DNA of 64,000 nucleotides from NCBI GenBank assembly GCA_035301285.1, contig DATGUN010000017.1, positions 1 through 64,000 of the forward strand, in the 5' to 3' direction. Below are positions 35,860-44,746 of the stretch, piece by piece; position 1 is the first letter of the stretch; each line of letters begins with the position of its first letter. Position numbers and translations under genes: made by a program. The notes under the pieces are model-generated. The model did no database searches and was not told where the DNA came from. It saw only the letters and a program-made list of their open reading frames with translations. Origin of the DNA: DATGUN01 sp035301285 (lineage in GTDB: Bacteria; Bacillota; Bacilli; Bacillales; Amphibacillaceae).

Positions 35860-37575
35860 ATGCCGTTTGACGGAATTGTAACGCGTGCGGTAACAGAGGA
35901 ATTGCAAAAAGAAATACTTCCAGGAAAAATCACGAAGATATTTCAACCAACAGAGACAGAACTTCTTTTCACGATACGTTCCCAAGGGAAAAATCATTCG
36001 TTATTGTTTTCCATACACCCGACCTATGCGCGGTTTCATATTACAAAAGATATCTACCAAAACCCGCAAGAACCTCCGATGTTTTGCATGCTGTTGAGAA
36101 AACACCTGTCAGGAGCCGTTTTGGAAGATATCAAACAATACGAGTTAGAACGAATCATAACGTTCCGAATAAAAGCCAGAAATGAAATTGGTGACATAAC
36201 ATATAAAACGTTTCATTTTGAATTGATGGGTAAACATAGCAATTTCATCTTTATCGATGAGGAAAATGGTCATATCATCGATAGTTTGAAACATGTCCCG
36301 ATGTCACAGAATCGATACCGTACCATTTTGCCCGGGGCACCCTACAAATTTCCTCCACTGCAGGATAAGTTCAATCTTTTAAAGACTGACCCCGAGACCA
36401 TTATTAAACGACTCGATTTCAATGCAGGAAAAATGGACCAGCAAATTTTACGATTATTAACCGGCTTTTCCCCTTTCATTGCCAAGGAGCTTATTTATCG
36501 CACACATCTCGGTGGACCAGACACATATAAAGAAGAACTTGAGAAAATACAGCAACAATTAGAAGACAAAGCATACTCCCCCGCCATTTATAAAGGGAAA
36601 CGTGATGAATTCCACACCTTGCCGATCACGTCTTGGAAAGGGGCAGATACAAAATATCAATCAACCAATCAGATGCTTGATGATTTCTACTCCGGGAAAG
36701 CAGAACGTGATCGAGTCAAACAGCGTGCAAAAGATCTTTATCGTTTTATAAACAACGAAAAAAACAAACATGAACGTAAACAGCTGAAACATGAAAAGGC
36801 ACTTCAAAAAGCTGAAAACGCTAAAAAATTTCAAAAGAAAGGTGAATTATTGACCGCTCACATGCACGAAGTCCAAAAGGGGGATTCATCGGTTTCGGTG
36901 ATTGATTACTATGATCCGGAGCAAAGCGAACTGATCATTGAGCTTGATCCGAATAAAACGCCAAGTGAAAATGCTCAAGAATTTTTCAAAAAGTACCAAA
37001 AGCTGAAGACCTCCAAACGGGTGGTTCAACGTGAAATAAGGAAGTCGAAACGTGAAGTAGTCTATCTTGATCAGTTGCTGCAGCAGATGGATGTCGCTAA
37101 AGAAACCGATATAGAAGAAATCCGTCAAGAGCTGCGTGAGGAAGGATATTTGAAACAACAGCGCCAACGAAAAAAAGGAAAAAACAAACCCAAGAAACCT
37201 GTTCCTGAACAATATGTTTCCACTGATGGCACATCGATTTTTGTTGGGAAGAACAATAAGCAAAATGAATATGCAACAATGAAACTAGCTGCTAAAGATG
37301 ATACATGGCTTCATACGAAAGATATTCCCGGCTCACATGTCATCATCCAAAGCAAAGATCCATCTGAAGATACTCTAAATGAGGCGGCGCTCATTGCAGC
37401 CTATTTCAGTAAGGCTCAACAATCGGCATCCGTTCCCGTGGATTATACCAAAGTGAAACACGTCCGAAAACCCAATGGTGCCAAGCCTGGATTCGTGACA
37501 TATGATAACCAGCGCACGTTGACGGTTACACCCGATGAAACAGTCGTTGAAAAATTAAGAAAGAAAAACGGATGA
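35860..37575 (+). CDS. rqcH: Ribosome quality control protein RqcH (NFACT family)
   Basis: RqcH binds obstructed 50S subunits with peptidyl-tRNA and adds C-terminal alanine tails that mark nascent chains for ClpXP. The 571-residue protein has the NFACT-N domain (MPFDGIVTRAVTEEL; HPTYARFHIT; PPMFCMLLRKH), helix-hairpin-helix and coiled-coil regions (about 270-430), and the C-terminal NFACT-R domain (TDGTSIFVGKNNKQNEYATM...DTWLHTKDIPGSHVII). The position matching the DR motif of B. subtilis (Asp97-Arg98) reads Glu97-Arg98. The ATG follows GAGGAGGTGAG, and the stop codon lies in the terminator stem. Confidence 0.95.
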   Translation: MPFDGIVTRAVTEELQKEILPGKITKIFQPTETELLFTIRSQGKNHSLLFSIHPTYARFHITKDIYQNPQEPPMFCMLLRKHLSGAVLEDIKQYELERIITFRIKARNEIGDITYKTFHFELMGKHSNFIFIDEENGHIIDSLKHVPMSQNRYRTILPGAPYKFPPLQDKFNLLKTDPETIIKRLDFNAGKMDQQILRLLTGFSPFIAKELIYRTHLGGPDTYKEELEKIQQQLEDKAYSPAIYKGKRDEFHTLPITSWKGADTKYQSTNQMLDDFYSGKAERDRVKQRAKDLYRFINNEKNKHERKQLKHEKALQKAENAKKFQKKGELLTAHMHEVQKGDSSVSVIDYYDPEQSELIIELDPNKTPSENAQEFFKKYQKLKTSKRVVQREIRKSKREVVYLDQLLQQMDVAKETDIEEIRQELREEGYLKQQRQRKKGKNKPKKPVPEQYVSTDGTSIFVGKNNKQNEYATMKLAAKDDTWLHTKDIPGSHVIIQSKDPSEDTLNEAALIAAYFSKAQQSASVPVDYTKVKHVRKPNGAKPGFVTYDNQRTLTVTPDETVVEKLRKKNG

Positions 37576-37602
37576 ATCTCGAGAAAAGATTCATCCGTTT
37601 TC
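37569..37602. terminator. Bidirectional terminator of rqcH and the LysR gene
   Basis: CGGATGAATCT and AGATTCATCCG form an 11-pair stem with an eight-base loop, followed by TTTTCTTTTT on plus and TTTTTCTTTC on minus. The rqcH stop codon TGA is part of the 5' arm. Confidence 0.88.
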
Positions 37603-37708
37603 TTTTTCCATCATAATTGAAATAAGCACTGTTGCAGGACTGTTCTTTGCAGAAAACGCTGCAATTCATTTCCTTATCATCTATGTTTATTTACACGACC
37701 GATTAAAG

Positions 37709-38569
37709 CTACAAAAAGGGTTGTTTCTGGAGGACTTTGATGAAATTGTCCACTTGAGGCAAATGACGCAACCCTTCTTGATAACATACCCATGTATCCC
37801 TGGTAATATATTCATCATCCAGCATCAATGGCATATGCGGGTAATCATCCATCAACGTATCTGACACACTTTTAGGCAAAACAGCCATTCCCAAACCTTG
37901 TTTCATGAACTGTTTACACGTCTCAATTTGGTCCACCCGGATCGTTTTGACAGGTTGTATATGGTCTTGATGATGAAACAGCCAATCGTCAACTGCCTCA
38001 TGCATGCGTTCATCACTTTTGAACGCAATCAACGGGCGCTCTTTAAATGTATTTTCCGGAAAAGGTTCAGTATCAAAAATATAAAGTGGATCATCAAACA
38101 AATGATCACACGTACTTTCTTTCAATTTACCGCCACGGATAATACTGACATGATAGTCCTTATGATGACGTTTTATATCCTCGCTTAAACCCGTCACAAG
38201 ATCAATCGACACTTTGGGATACAAACCTGTGAATTCCGCAAGCACCTTTGGTAAAAACTCCTGGCTGACCAATGTTGAACAGGCTACAGATAATGTCCCT
38301 TGCACATCCTCACTCGATTGGGTAAGCTTATTTTTAATTTCACTTTCCCCTTCAATAACCTTCTTGGCATGATCCAAAATCATTTCTCCCGCTGGTGTTA
38401 AAATCAACCTCTTGGACGTACGGATAAAAATGGGTCCGCCAAAATACTCCTCGATATATTTAAGACGTTGTGTCACGGCAGGTTGTGAAATCAATATCTT
38501 CCTTGCCGTCCCGCGAATTGTTCCCACTTCGTGTAACTGCAACAATAAGTCATAATCATCTATTTTCAT
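37709..38569 (-). CDS. LysR-type transcriptional regulator
   Basis: This is a 286-residue LysR regulator with an N-terminal winged helix-turn-helix (GTIRGTARKILISQPAVTQRLKYIEEYFGGPIF, about 17-49) and a periplasmic-binding-like effector domain. Several conserved features are present (TLSVACSTLVSQEFLPKVLAEF, QFMKQGLGMAVLPKSV). The target and inducer cannot be deduced; no divergent partner gene is present because pyrE lies upstream in the same direction. In B. subtilis a cys operon lies between rqcH (yloA) and pyr, so this gene belongs to a variable spot. Two ATAGTGATT repeats lie upstream. Confidence 0.9.
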   Translation of the reverse strand: MKIDDYDLLLQLHEVGTIRGTARKILISQPAVTQRLKYIEEYFGGPIFIRTSKRLILTPAGEMILDHAKKVIEGESEIKNKLTQSSEDVQGTLSVACSTLVSQEFLPKVLAEFTGLYPKVSIDLVTGLSEDIKRHHKDYHVSIIRGGKLKESTCDHLFDDPLYIFDTEPFPENTFKERPLIAFKSDERMHEAVDDWLFHHQDHIQPVKTIRVDQIETCKQFMKQGLGMAVLPKSVSDTLMDDYPHMPLMLDDEYITRDTWVCYQEGLRHLPQVDNFIKVLQKQPFL

Positions 38570-38596
38570 GATAATCCACCTTTATGCAATATGATT

Positions 38597-38655
38597 ATAG
38601 TGATTATTATCCATTATACACCTTATTTTAGCAAATGGATATGAAAATAGTGATT
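38597..38655. promoter_or_regulatory. Paired direct repeats upstream of the LysR gene
   Basis: The nonamer ATAGTGATT occurs at 38597-38605 and again at 38647-38655, exactly 50 bases apart, and both flank the TATAAT-like elements in front of the LysR start. LysR proteins often bind two sites on one face of DNA and repress themselves. Their identity as LysR sites is inference. Confidence 0.35.
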
Positions 38656-38689
38656 GTCTCTTCTTGGAATCCTTCGCCATACAGTTCAA

Positions 38690-39304
38690 TCATTCTAGTG
38701 TTTGACGCCACCTCAACAATTCATGGGCTTCATTCTCAGATAATCTCTTTTCCGTGAGCAAAAGTTCCAGGATATCATCAAAGGAGAGAAGCGTATAGTG
38801 TTCGAATCCGGCTTCATCAAATTGCCTTTGCCCTTCTTTCAAACCATATGTAAAAATGGCACATACACCGAGTACATTCATTCCTTCGTCCTGCAATGCA
38901 TTGGCAGCATCAATCGAAGAAGTGCCTGTTGAGATCAGATCCTCTATAACCAGTACATTTTGTCCACTTTGAAAGGCTCCCTCGATTTGATTCCCCTTTC
39001 CATGTCCTTTTGGTTTTGAGCGTACATAAACCATCGGAACTTGCAATCGATCGCTTAACCACGAAGCATGTGGGATTCCCGCCGTTGCGGTGCCAGCAAT
39101 GACATCCGGACGTAAATCCATTTCTTTTATCATCGTCAAGAATGCATTGGCAATGTTTTCCCGTATAGCGGGATAACTCATAGTGAGACGATTATCACAA
39201 TAGATCGGTGATTTGATGCCAGATGACCATGTGAAATAATCATCTGTTTTAATTTGGACAGCTCCGATTTTCAATAAATCTTTCGCCAAGTCAATATGTT
39301 GCAC
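38690..39304 (-). CDS. pyrE: Orotate phosphoribosyltransferase
   Basis: PyrE converts orotate and PRPP to OMP. The start is GTG at 39304 (204 residues, MQHIDLAKDLLKIGAV) after AAGGAGTGGGAAC; the longer frame is rejected. The PRPP motif is VLVIEDLISTGTSS and the family block WSSGIKSPIYCDNRL lies near 33-47. It overlaps the pyrF end by 14 bases and is the last gene of the pyr operon. No hairpin terminator follows, so transcription could run into the LysR gene. Confidence 0.97.
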   Translation of the reverse strand: MQHIDLAKDLLKIGAVQIKTDDYFTWSSGIKSPIYCDNRLTMSYPAIRENIANAFLTMIKEMDLRPDVIAGTATAGIPHASWLSDRLQVPMVYVRSKPKGHGKGNQIEGAFQSGQNVLVIEDLISTGTSSIDAANALQDEGMNVLGVCAIFTYGLKEGQRQFDEAGFEHYTLLSFDDILELLLTEKRLSENEAHELLRWRQTLE

Positions 39305-40007
39305 GTTCCCACTCCTTTTTAGCGTAATCATAAGCCCTTAAAGGCTCATCAGATGTCGTAATACTTCTGCCCATCACAAGAATATCCGCTTTATTTTCCC
39401 TGGCATCACTTGGTGTCATCACTCGTTTTTGGTCATGATGGGATGTAGAGGCAAGCCGGATTCCTGGTGTCACTGTTATGAATGGTTGTCCACATGTCAT
39501 TTTAATATCGGCGGCTTCATAAGCAGAACATACAACACCGTCCGCACCCCCTTCTTGTGCTAAGGATGCAAGTCTGACAGCTTGCCTTTTAACATTCCCA
39601 TTCAACCCCAATTCATCTCCCAAAATATCATCCGTCACCGACGTCAAAATCGTGACTGCTACAAGTGATGGGGTTGAATGTGTCCCCGCCCCCTGCATTA
39701 AGCCTTCTTTGGCTGCAGCAATCATCTCACGTCCACCAAGAGCGTGTATGTTGACCATATCAACTTCCAAACTAGCAATATTCCGCATCGCTCTTTTAAC
39801 CGTAGTAGGAATATCATGAAGTTTCAAGTCCAGAAATATCGGGTGATTATTTTCTTTCAGTTTGTCAATGACAGAAGGACCTTCCCGATAAAACAATTCC
39901 ATGCCTACTTTAACGGGTAATCCATGTAATTTATTTTTATCAATGAACTGTTTCGTTTCAGCCCAAGTGGCCAAGTCCAAGGCGATATAAATGGGTGTTG
40001 TCATCAT
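39291..40007 (-). CDS. pyrF: Orotidine 5'-phosphate decarboxylase
   Basis: PyrF decarboxylates OMP to UMP. The 238-residue TIM barrel has the catalytic Asp-Lys-Asp array in FLDLKLHDIPTTVKR, the phosphate-binding end ILVMGRSITTSDEP and TPGIRL. The first of two tandem ATG codons overlaps the pyrD stop codon (ATGATG), and the Shine-Dalgarno sequence AAAGGAC lies in the pyrD end; either ATG could serve. Confidence 0.97.
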   Translation of the reverse strand: MMTTPIYIALDLATWAETKQFIDKNKLHGLPVKVGMELFYREGPSVIDKLKENNHPIFLDLKLHDIPTTVKRAMRNIASLEVDMVNIHALGGREMIAAAKEGLMQGAGTHSTPSLVAVTILTSVTDDILGDELGLNGNVKRQAVRLASLAQEGGADGVVCSAYEAADIKMTCGQPFITVTPGIRLASTSHHDQKRVMTPSDARENKADILVMGRSITTSDEPLRAYDYAKKEWERATY

Positions 40008-40915
40008 GCATCATGTCCTTTCCCTACAACACTTTTCACCGAATCAAACCCATATTTATCCAATGCACCAGGGAGTTCTCTGATGACTTCAGGACAAATC
40101 AGCGGGTTTCCGAAATGGGCTGTTCCAATCGCAACAGCACTTGCACCTGCCAGAAGAAACTCCATCACATCATCGGCACATGTTATACCACCCATACCGA
40201 TAATCGGAATGGAAACATGTCGGTATACCTCATAAATCATACGTATGGCAATAGGTTTAATAGCGGCTCCAGATAATCCTCCCACTTTATTGGCAATGAC
40301 AGGACGCTTTGTACGAAGGTTCAATTGCATGCCTGTTAGGGTATTGATCATGGATAAACCGTCTGCGCCAGCAGCTTCAACAGCATGAGCCATTGCTGTA
40401 ATATCCGTTACATTTGGTGATAGTTTTACATAGATCGGAAGATGACTGATCCTTTTAACAGCTTCGGTTACTTGAGCAGCCGTTTTAGGGTCCGTCCCGA
40501 ATTGCATACCACCTTCTTTTACATTCGGACATGAAATATTCAATTCCAGCGCAGACACATCTGTTGTATGGTTAAATTTTTCAGCTACACATTCATATTC
40601 TTCGATGGTACTCCCAGCTATATTGGCAATGATAGGCACATCATAATCAACCAAAAAGGGCACTTCTTCCTTGATAATGGTAGTCACTCCTGGATTTTGC
40701 AGGCCAATGGCATTCAACATACCTGAAGGTGTTTCTGCAACACGTGGGGTTTGATTGCCTTTTCTTTCCTCGCCGGTAGCTGCCTTCATAATGACAGCCC
40801 CCAAAGACGATAAATCATAAAAATCACTGTATTCCCGTCCAAAGCCAAAACATCCAGATGCAGGCATAATCGGATTTTTCAATTCAAGTCCGGGTAATGA
40901 GACAGATATATCCAT
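40004..40915 (-). CDS. pyrD: Dihydroorotate dehydrogenase, NAD-dependent class 1B catalytic subunit
   Basis: PyrD is the FMN subunit that oxidises dihydroorotate to orotate, paired with PyrK. The 303 residues contain PIMPASGCFGFG near the N-terminus, the catalytic region LNISCPNVKEGGMQFG with its cysteine, KLSPNVTDI and GMGGITCADDVMEFLLAGA. It overlaps the pyrK stop by one base (TAATG). Electrons go to NAD through PyrK. Confidence 0.97.
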   Translation of the reverse strand: MDISVSLPGLELKNPIMPASGCFGFGREYSDFYDLSSLGAVIMKAATGEERKGNQTPRVAETPSGMLNAIGLQNPGVTTIIKEEVPFLVDYDVPIIANIAGSTIEEYECVAEKFNHTTDVSALELNISCPNVKEGGMQFGTDPKTAAQVTEAVKRISHLPIYVKLSPNVTDITAMAHAVEAAGADGLSMINTLTGMQLNLRTKRPVIANKVGGLSGAAIKPIAIRMIYEVYRHVSIPIIGMGGITCADDVMEFLLAGASAVAIGTAHFGNPLICPEVIRELPGALDKYGFDSVKSVVGKGHDA

Positions 40916-41670
40916 TATAATAAAACCTCCTCGGCAGAAAATACCGGACCATCTTTACAAATTTTCCGGTATCCCCCATCGCGCGTTTCAACCACACAGG
41001 CTAAGCAGGCACCAACACCACATCCCATCCGTTCTTCCAGTGATAGATAACCTGATATGTCGCTATGTCGTGACTGAATAGCCTTGAGCATCGGCAATGG
41101 ACCACAGGCATAATATGCATCGACATCTGCAATCTTATCGGTAACATCTGTCACAACCCCATGATATCCATAAGATCCGTCATCCGTCACAATGTGGGTA
41201 TCTGAGAGCGCGCTGAACTGATCTTCATAAAACACATACTCTTTTGCTTGAAATCCTAAAACAGACGTCAGGCGGACATCTCGTGCCAACAACTGTTTTG
41301 CCAAATAATAGAGCGGTGGAACGCCTATTCCACCCCCAACAATCAGCACATGTTTATGTTCTGCTGCTTTTAATGGAAAGCCCTGCCCTACCGGTCCATG
41401 AACATGTACTTTTGTGTTCTCATGCATCGCACCTAGCTGTTCCGTTCCATTTCCGACCATTTTAAACAGGAGTGTTATGGTTCCTTTATCTTTATCGACA
41501 TCCGCAATGGAAAGCGGACGTCTTAATGTCTTATTTTCCAATCGAATATACAAAAACTGCCCTGGTTCGGCATTTTCACTTACATAATGATTAAAAAGCA
41601 CCATCTCGATCGTATCTTTTGCTATGAGGCAGGATGAGATTATCTGCATATCATGTAACTTATATATCAT
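40915..41670 (-). CDS. pyrK: Dihydroorotate dehydrogenase electron transfer subunit PyrK
   Basis: PyrK carries FAD and a [2Fe-2S] cluster and passes electrons from PyrD to NAD. The 251 residues show the flavin motif RRPLSIADVD, the NAD site HVLIVGGGIGVPPLYYLAKQLL and the cluster motif CGVGACLACVVETRDGGYRKIC. It overlaps the pyrC stop by one base. The carA-carB genes, which lie between pyrC and pyrK in B. subtilis, are missing. Confidence 0.97.
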   Translation of the reverse strand: MIYKLHDMQIISSCLIAKDTIEMVLFNHYVSENAEPGQFLYIRLENKTLRRPLSIADVDKDKGTITLLFKMVGNGTEQLGAMHENTKVHVHGPVGQGFPLKAAEHKHVLIVGGGIGVPPLYYLAKQLLARDVRLTSVLGFQAKEYVFYEDQFSALSDTHIVTDDGSYGYHGVVTDVTDKIADVDAYYACGPLPMLKAIQSRHSDISGYLSLEERMGCGVGACLACVVETRDGGYRKICKDGPVFSAEEVLL

Positions 41671-42980
41671 TATTTTAACAATCCTTCTGTTGTTTCATTG
41701 AAAATGGCATCGTCACGATAGACGATTTTTCCGGAAACAACCGTTAATATGGGAGCGCCTTTTACTTTCCAACCGTTGAAGGGTGTATTTTTTCCCTTAC
41801 TTGCAAAATCACTCGCATCGATTTCTTTCTCCGTGTCTAAATCAATTAAGGTGATATCTGCTATGTTCCCTTCCGCAAGTGTACCATATGGAAGTTGGAA
41901 AACGGTCGCTGGTTTTGTTGTCAACCACTCTACCAATTGATAAAGAGTTGCTTTTCCTTTATTTACAAAGTAGGTATACAGCAATGGGAAGGCCGTTTCC
42001 AGTCCAACAATACCAAAAGGAGCAGTCTCAAATGGCTGTGCTTTTTCCGCTTCTGCATGGGGTGCATGGTCGGTTGCAATAAAATCGATTGTCCCATCCA
42101 ACAGCCCCTCAATCAGTGCTTCCTGATCATCTGTACCGCGTAATGGCGGGTTCATCTTGAAATGAGTATCTGCTTCCTTTACATCATGTTCATTCAATAA
42201 TAAGTGATGTGGGGTGACTTCCGCTGTCACAGAAATGCCAGCCTTCTTGGCATCCCTGATGACCCGGACGGATTCCTTTGTACTGACATGGCAAACATGA
42301 TAATGACACTTCGTTTTTTCGGCCAATAATACATCACGCGCAATCTGCACAGCCTCACTGAGTGCCGGCAAACCAGGCAAATCAAGACGTTTGCTGACAT
42401 CACCGTCATGAACGACACCTCCGTATACAATCGAGTTGTCTTCACAATGGGCAACAATCGCCTTATTTTGTTTCGCTGCTTCTTGCATCGCTCGCCACAT
42501 GGTGTCAGCTGCCTGTACTCCTACCCCATCATCGGTAAAAGCAAAAGCGCCTTTATTGGCTAACGTCTCGATATCTGTCAGCCGTTCACCTTTCTGGTCG
42601 ACAGTGATCGCTGCATATGGCAGAACACGCACACAGGCATCTGTTTCAATTTTAGCTTGAAGTTCGTCCAAACGACTGGCATCACTGGGTACCGGATGTG
42701 TATTCGGCATGGCACAAACAGTTGTAAAACCACCCTTGGCTGCACTCTCTGTTCCAGTACGAATCGTTTCTTTATGTTCGCCACCAGGTTCCCGTAAATG
42801 TATATGCACATCAATTAAACCGGGAAGAAGAAGATGTCCTTTGCAATCAACTGTATAATCTGCATCATCTGTTATCGTTGATGCGATCCTTTGTATACGA
42901 CTATCTTGAACCAGTACATCAGATTGCTTTTTTGTGTTGTCCGCTTGCAATATTTTCGCATTTTTGAAGAGTGTTTTCAT
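41670..42980 (-). CDS. pyrC: Dihydroorotase
   Basis: PyrC cyclises carbamoyl aspartate. The 436-residue amidohydrolase has the zinc motif DVHIHLREPGGEHKETI near 59, GAFAFTDDGVG, AHCEDNS, and DHAPHAEAEKAQPF. The ATG at 42980 is preceded by GGGGGATTATTC and lies inside pyrB, so the genes overlap by 62 bases. The N-terminus MKTLFKNAKILQ has the usual length, so the overlap appears real. Confidence 0.97.
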   Translation of the reverse strand: MKTLFKNAKILQADNTKKQSDVLVQDSRIQRIASTITDDADYTVDCKGHLLLPGLIDVHIHLREPGGEHKETIRTGTESAAKGGFTTVCAMPNTHPVPSDASRLDELQAKIETDACVRVLPYAAITVDQKGERLTDIETLANKGAFAFTDDGVGVQAADTMWRAMQEAAKQNKAIVAHCEDNSIVYGGVVHDGDVSKRLDLPGLPALSEAVQIARDVLLAEKTKCHYHVCHVSTKESVRVIRDAKKAGISVTAEVTPHHLLLNEHDVKEADTHFKMNPPLRGTDDQEALIEGLLDGTIDFIATDHAPHAEAEKAQPFETAPFGIVGLETAFPLLYTYFVNKGKATLYQLVEWLTTKPATVFQLPYGTLAEGNIADITLIDLDTEKEIDASDFASKGKNTPFNGWKVKGAPILTVVSGKIVYRDDAIFNETTEGLLK

Positions 42981-43863
42981 GAATAATCCCCCATTCCTGT
43001 AAAATTGTCGTCATGATTGCCATCCGCATATAAACACCGTTTTCCATTTGTTTAAAAATCCGTGATCGTTCACATTCAACCAATCCAGTATCCATTTCGA
43101 CGCCACGATTGATTGGAGCGGGATGCATGATGATGGACCTTTCCTTCATTTTTTGTTCTCGTTCAAATGTCAACCCGAAACGCTGTAAATAGTTGCTCAT
43201 CATATTATTCAAGCGATCATGGCGTTCATGTTGAATACGGAGCAGCATCAGCACATCACATTTTTCGACGGCCTCATCCATTGTCAGATAAGGAATTTCC
43301 ATTGTGTCATCCTCGAATCCAGGAGCAGCTGAAAAATAGACATTTGCACCAAGCCGTTTGAATGCTTGAGCATTGGATCTTGCAACACGACTATGTTTTA
43401 TATCGCCGGCTATGACGATATTCAATCCTTTTAAATATCCGAATTCCTGATAGATCGTCAATAAATCGAGCATACATTGTGTTGGGTGTTCTTCTTTGCC
43501 TGCACCAGCATTAATGATAGGTATATTGATATTGGCGTTGATTTCATCAATCCATGTATCTGCAGGATGACGAACAACCAATAATTTGGCGCCAATCGAT
43601 TCAAAAGTCCTTGCCGTGTCATACAGTGATTCACCTTTTTGAACACTTGATTTATCACAATGAAAATCCAAAGCTTCCATTCCAAGTTTTCGCTCGCCGA
43701 CGATGAAACTCATTTTCGTTCGTGTACTCGGTTCAAAAAATAAATTGCCTACAAACAATTGCCTACCAAGCGTCAATTGCTCACGCCGAAACATTTCCGC
43801 CCGTTCCAGTAATGAATAAATGTTCTTGTTACTTAACTGTTTTACAGATATGAAGTGTCGCAT
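42919..43863 (-). CDS. pyrB: Aspartate carbamoyltransferase
   Basis: PyrB joins carbamoyl phosphate and aspartate. With ATG at 43863 (after AGGAGGCAACC) it has 314 residues, starting MRHFISVKQLSN. The carbamoyl phosphate motif FEPSTRTKMSFIVGERKLG lies near 50 and HPAPINRGVEM near 260. A tail of about 20 residues after the conserved end reads into pyrC in another frame. A PyrR attenuator lies directly upstream. Confidence 0.97.
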   Translation of the reverse strand: MRHFISVKQLSNKNIYSLLERAEMFRREQLTLGRQLFVGNLFFEPSTRTKMSFIVGERKLGMEALDFHCDKSSVQKGESLYDTARTFESIGAKLLVVRHPADTWIDEINANINIPIINAGAGKEEHPTQCMLDLLTIYQEFGYLKGLNIVIAGDIKHSRVARSNAQAFKRLGANVYFSAAPGFEDDTMEIPYLTMDEAVEKCDVLMLLRIQHERHDRLNNMMSNYLQRFGLTFEREQKMKERSIIMHPAPINRGVEMDTGLVECERSRIFKQMENGVYMRMAIMTTILQEWGIIHENTLQKCENIASGQHKKAI

Positions 43864-43929
43864 GGTTGCCTCCTGTTTTATAAATGACATAAAAAAATGT
43901 GTTTTCCTGGTGCACCCTGATGCTTACAT

Positions 43930-44026
43930 AAAAAAACTCTTCTGCATAAGATCGCAAAAGAGTACACTCATCCCTTGATGAGTTCATTTACGACCTTATA
44001 AATCTCTCTGGACTTACTTAAAGGTC
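43930..44026 (-). promoter_or_regulatory. PyrR attenuator between pyrR and pyrB
   Basis: On the minus strand GACCTTTAAG...TTATAAGGTC folds around the PyrR loop AGTCCAGAGAG (43992-44026). A terminator hairpin, ACTCTT-N16-AAGAGT followed by seven T (43930-43963), lies downstream. UMP-bound PyrR should stabilise the upstream anti-antiterminator and cause termination before pyrB. It is the standard Bacillus mechanism. Confidence 0.93.
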
Positions 44027-44037
44027 CTGTTCATTAT

Positions 44038-44580
44038 TTATTTGTTAAATATGGAAACATGTTCTGTCCGGTCGATTTCTTTTAACTGGACCACAATGAT
44101 CTCCGATTCACTGGTCGGGATATTTTTGCCCACATAATCGGCTCGAATCGGTAATTCCCTGTGACCCCGATCAATAAGTGACGCCAACTGGATGGCAGCG
44201 GGTCGACCAAGGTCCATCACAGCATCCATTGCAGCTCGAACTGTTCTTCCGGTATACAATACATCATCGACTAAAATCACTTTTCTGCCTGTAACATCTA
44301 CATCAATTTCTGTATCTTTCAATTCTGGCTCACTGTTCGCATGGGCGTTTGATAGATCATCACGGTATAATGTGATATCCAACTCACCTATTGGGACTGA
44401 CAAAGATTCAATTTGTTTCACTTTTTCATGTACACGTTTGGCGAGCGGTGCTCCACGCGTCCGGATTCCTACAAGAAGCAGATCATCGACTCCTTTGTTT
44501 TTCTCGACGATTTCGTGGGCAATTCTTGTTAACGCTCTGTCAATGGCTTGTGCATCCATGATTTCAGTTTTTTTATGCAA
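44038..44580 (-). CDS. pyrR: Pyrimidine operon attenuator PyrR / uracil phosphoribosyltransferase
   Basis: PyrR binds pyr mRNA leaders in response to UMP and also has weak uracil phosphoribosyltransferase activity. I start at TTG 44580 (180 residues, MHKKTEIMDAQAIDRALTR), eight bases after GGAGG; the in-frame TTG at 44595 overlaps that Shine-Dalgarno sequence. The PRPP motif is VILVDDVLYTGRTVRAAMD and RGHRELPIRADYVGKNIPTS is the family ending. Confidence 0.97.
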   Translation of the reverse strand: MHKKTEIMDAQAIDRALTRIAHEIVEKNKGVDDLLLVGIRTRGAPLAKRVHEKVKQIESLSVPIGELDITLYRDDLSNAHANSEPELKDTEIDVDVTGRKVILVDDVLYTGRTVRAAMDAVMDLGRPAAIQLASLIDRGHRELPIRADYVGKNIPTSESEIIVVQLKEIDRTEHVSIFNK

Positions 44581-44597
44581 TAATCGATCCTCCAATC

Positions 44598-44700
44598 AAA
44601 AAATCCCTTCCATCCTGAAGGATAAAAGGGATTAAGACATATATATACCACTATTGTCATTCGTCACACCTTTTAAAGCCTCACAGGACTTAATTAAAGG
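44598..44700 (-). promoter_or_regulatory. PyrR attenuator upstream of pyrR
   Basis: The leader contains the PyrR loop AGTCCTGTGAGGCT within CCTTTAATT...TTAAAAGG arms (44669-44700), followed by a terminator with AATCCCTT and AAGGGATT arms and TTTTTT (44598-44634). The loop matches the AGUCCNGNGAGG consensus better than the second site. The pyr operon thus has two attenuators; B. subtilis has three because of pyrP. Confidence 0.93.
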
Positions 44701-44717
44701 ATATATTCATTTGTTTC

Positions 44718-44746
44718 ATTATTGCAGATTGATATCATCTTGTCAA
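44718..44746 (-). promoter_or_regulatory. Sigma-A promoter of the pyr operon
   Basis: TTGACA (44741-44746) and AATAAT (44718-44723) are spaced by 17 bases on the minus strand. The stop codon of rluD is part of the -35 box. There is no terminator between rluD and this promoter, so lspA-rluD transcripts also enter the attenuator. Confidence 0.75.

Noticed and set aside
37647..37664. TTGCAG/CTGCAA hairpin downstream of the LysR gene as a terminator
   Set aside because: No T-run follows on the minus strand; the bidirectional terminator at 37569-37602 is a better candidate.
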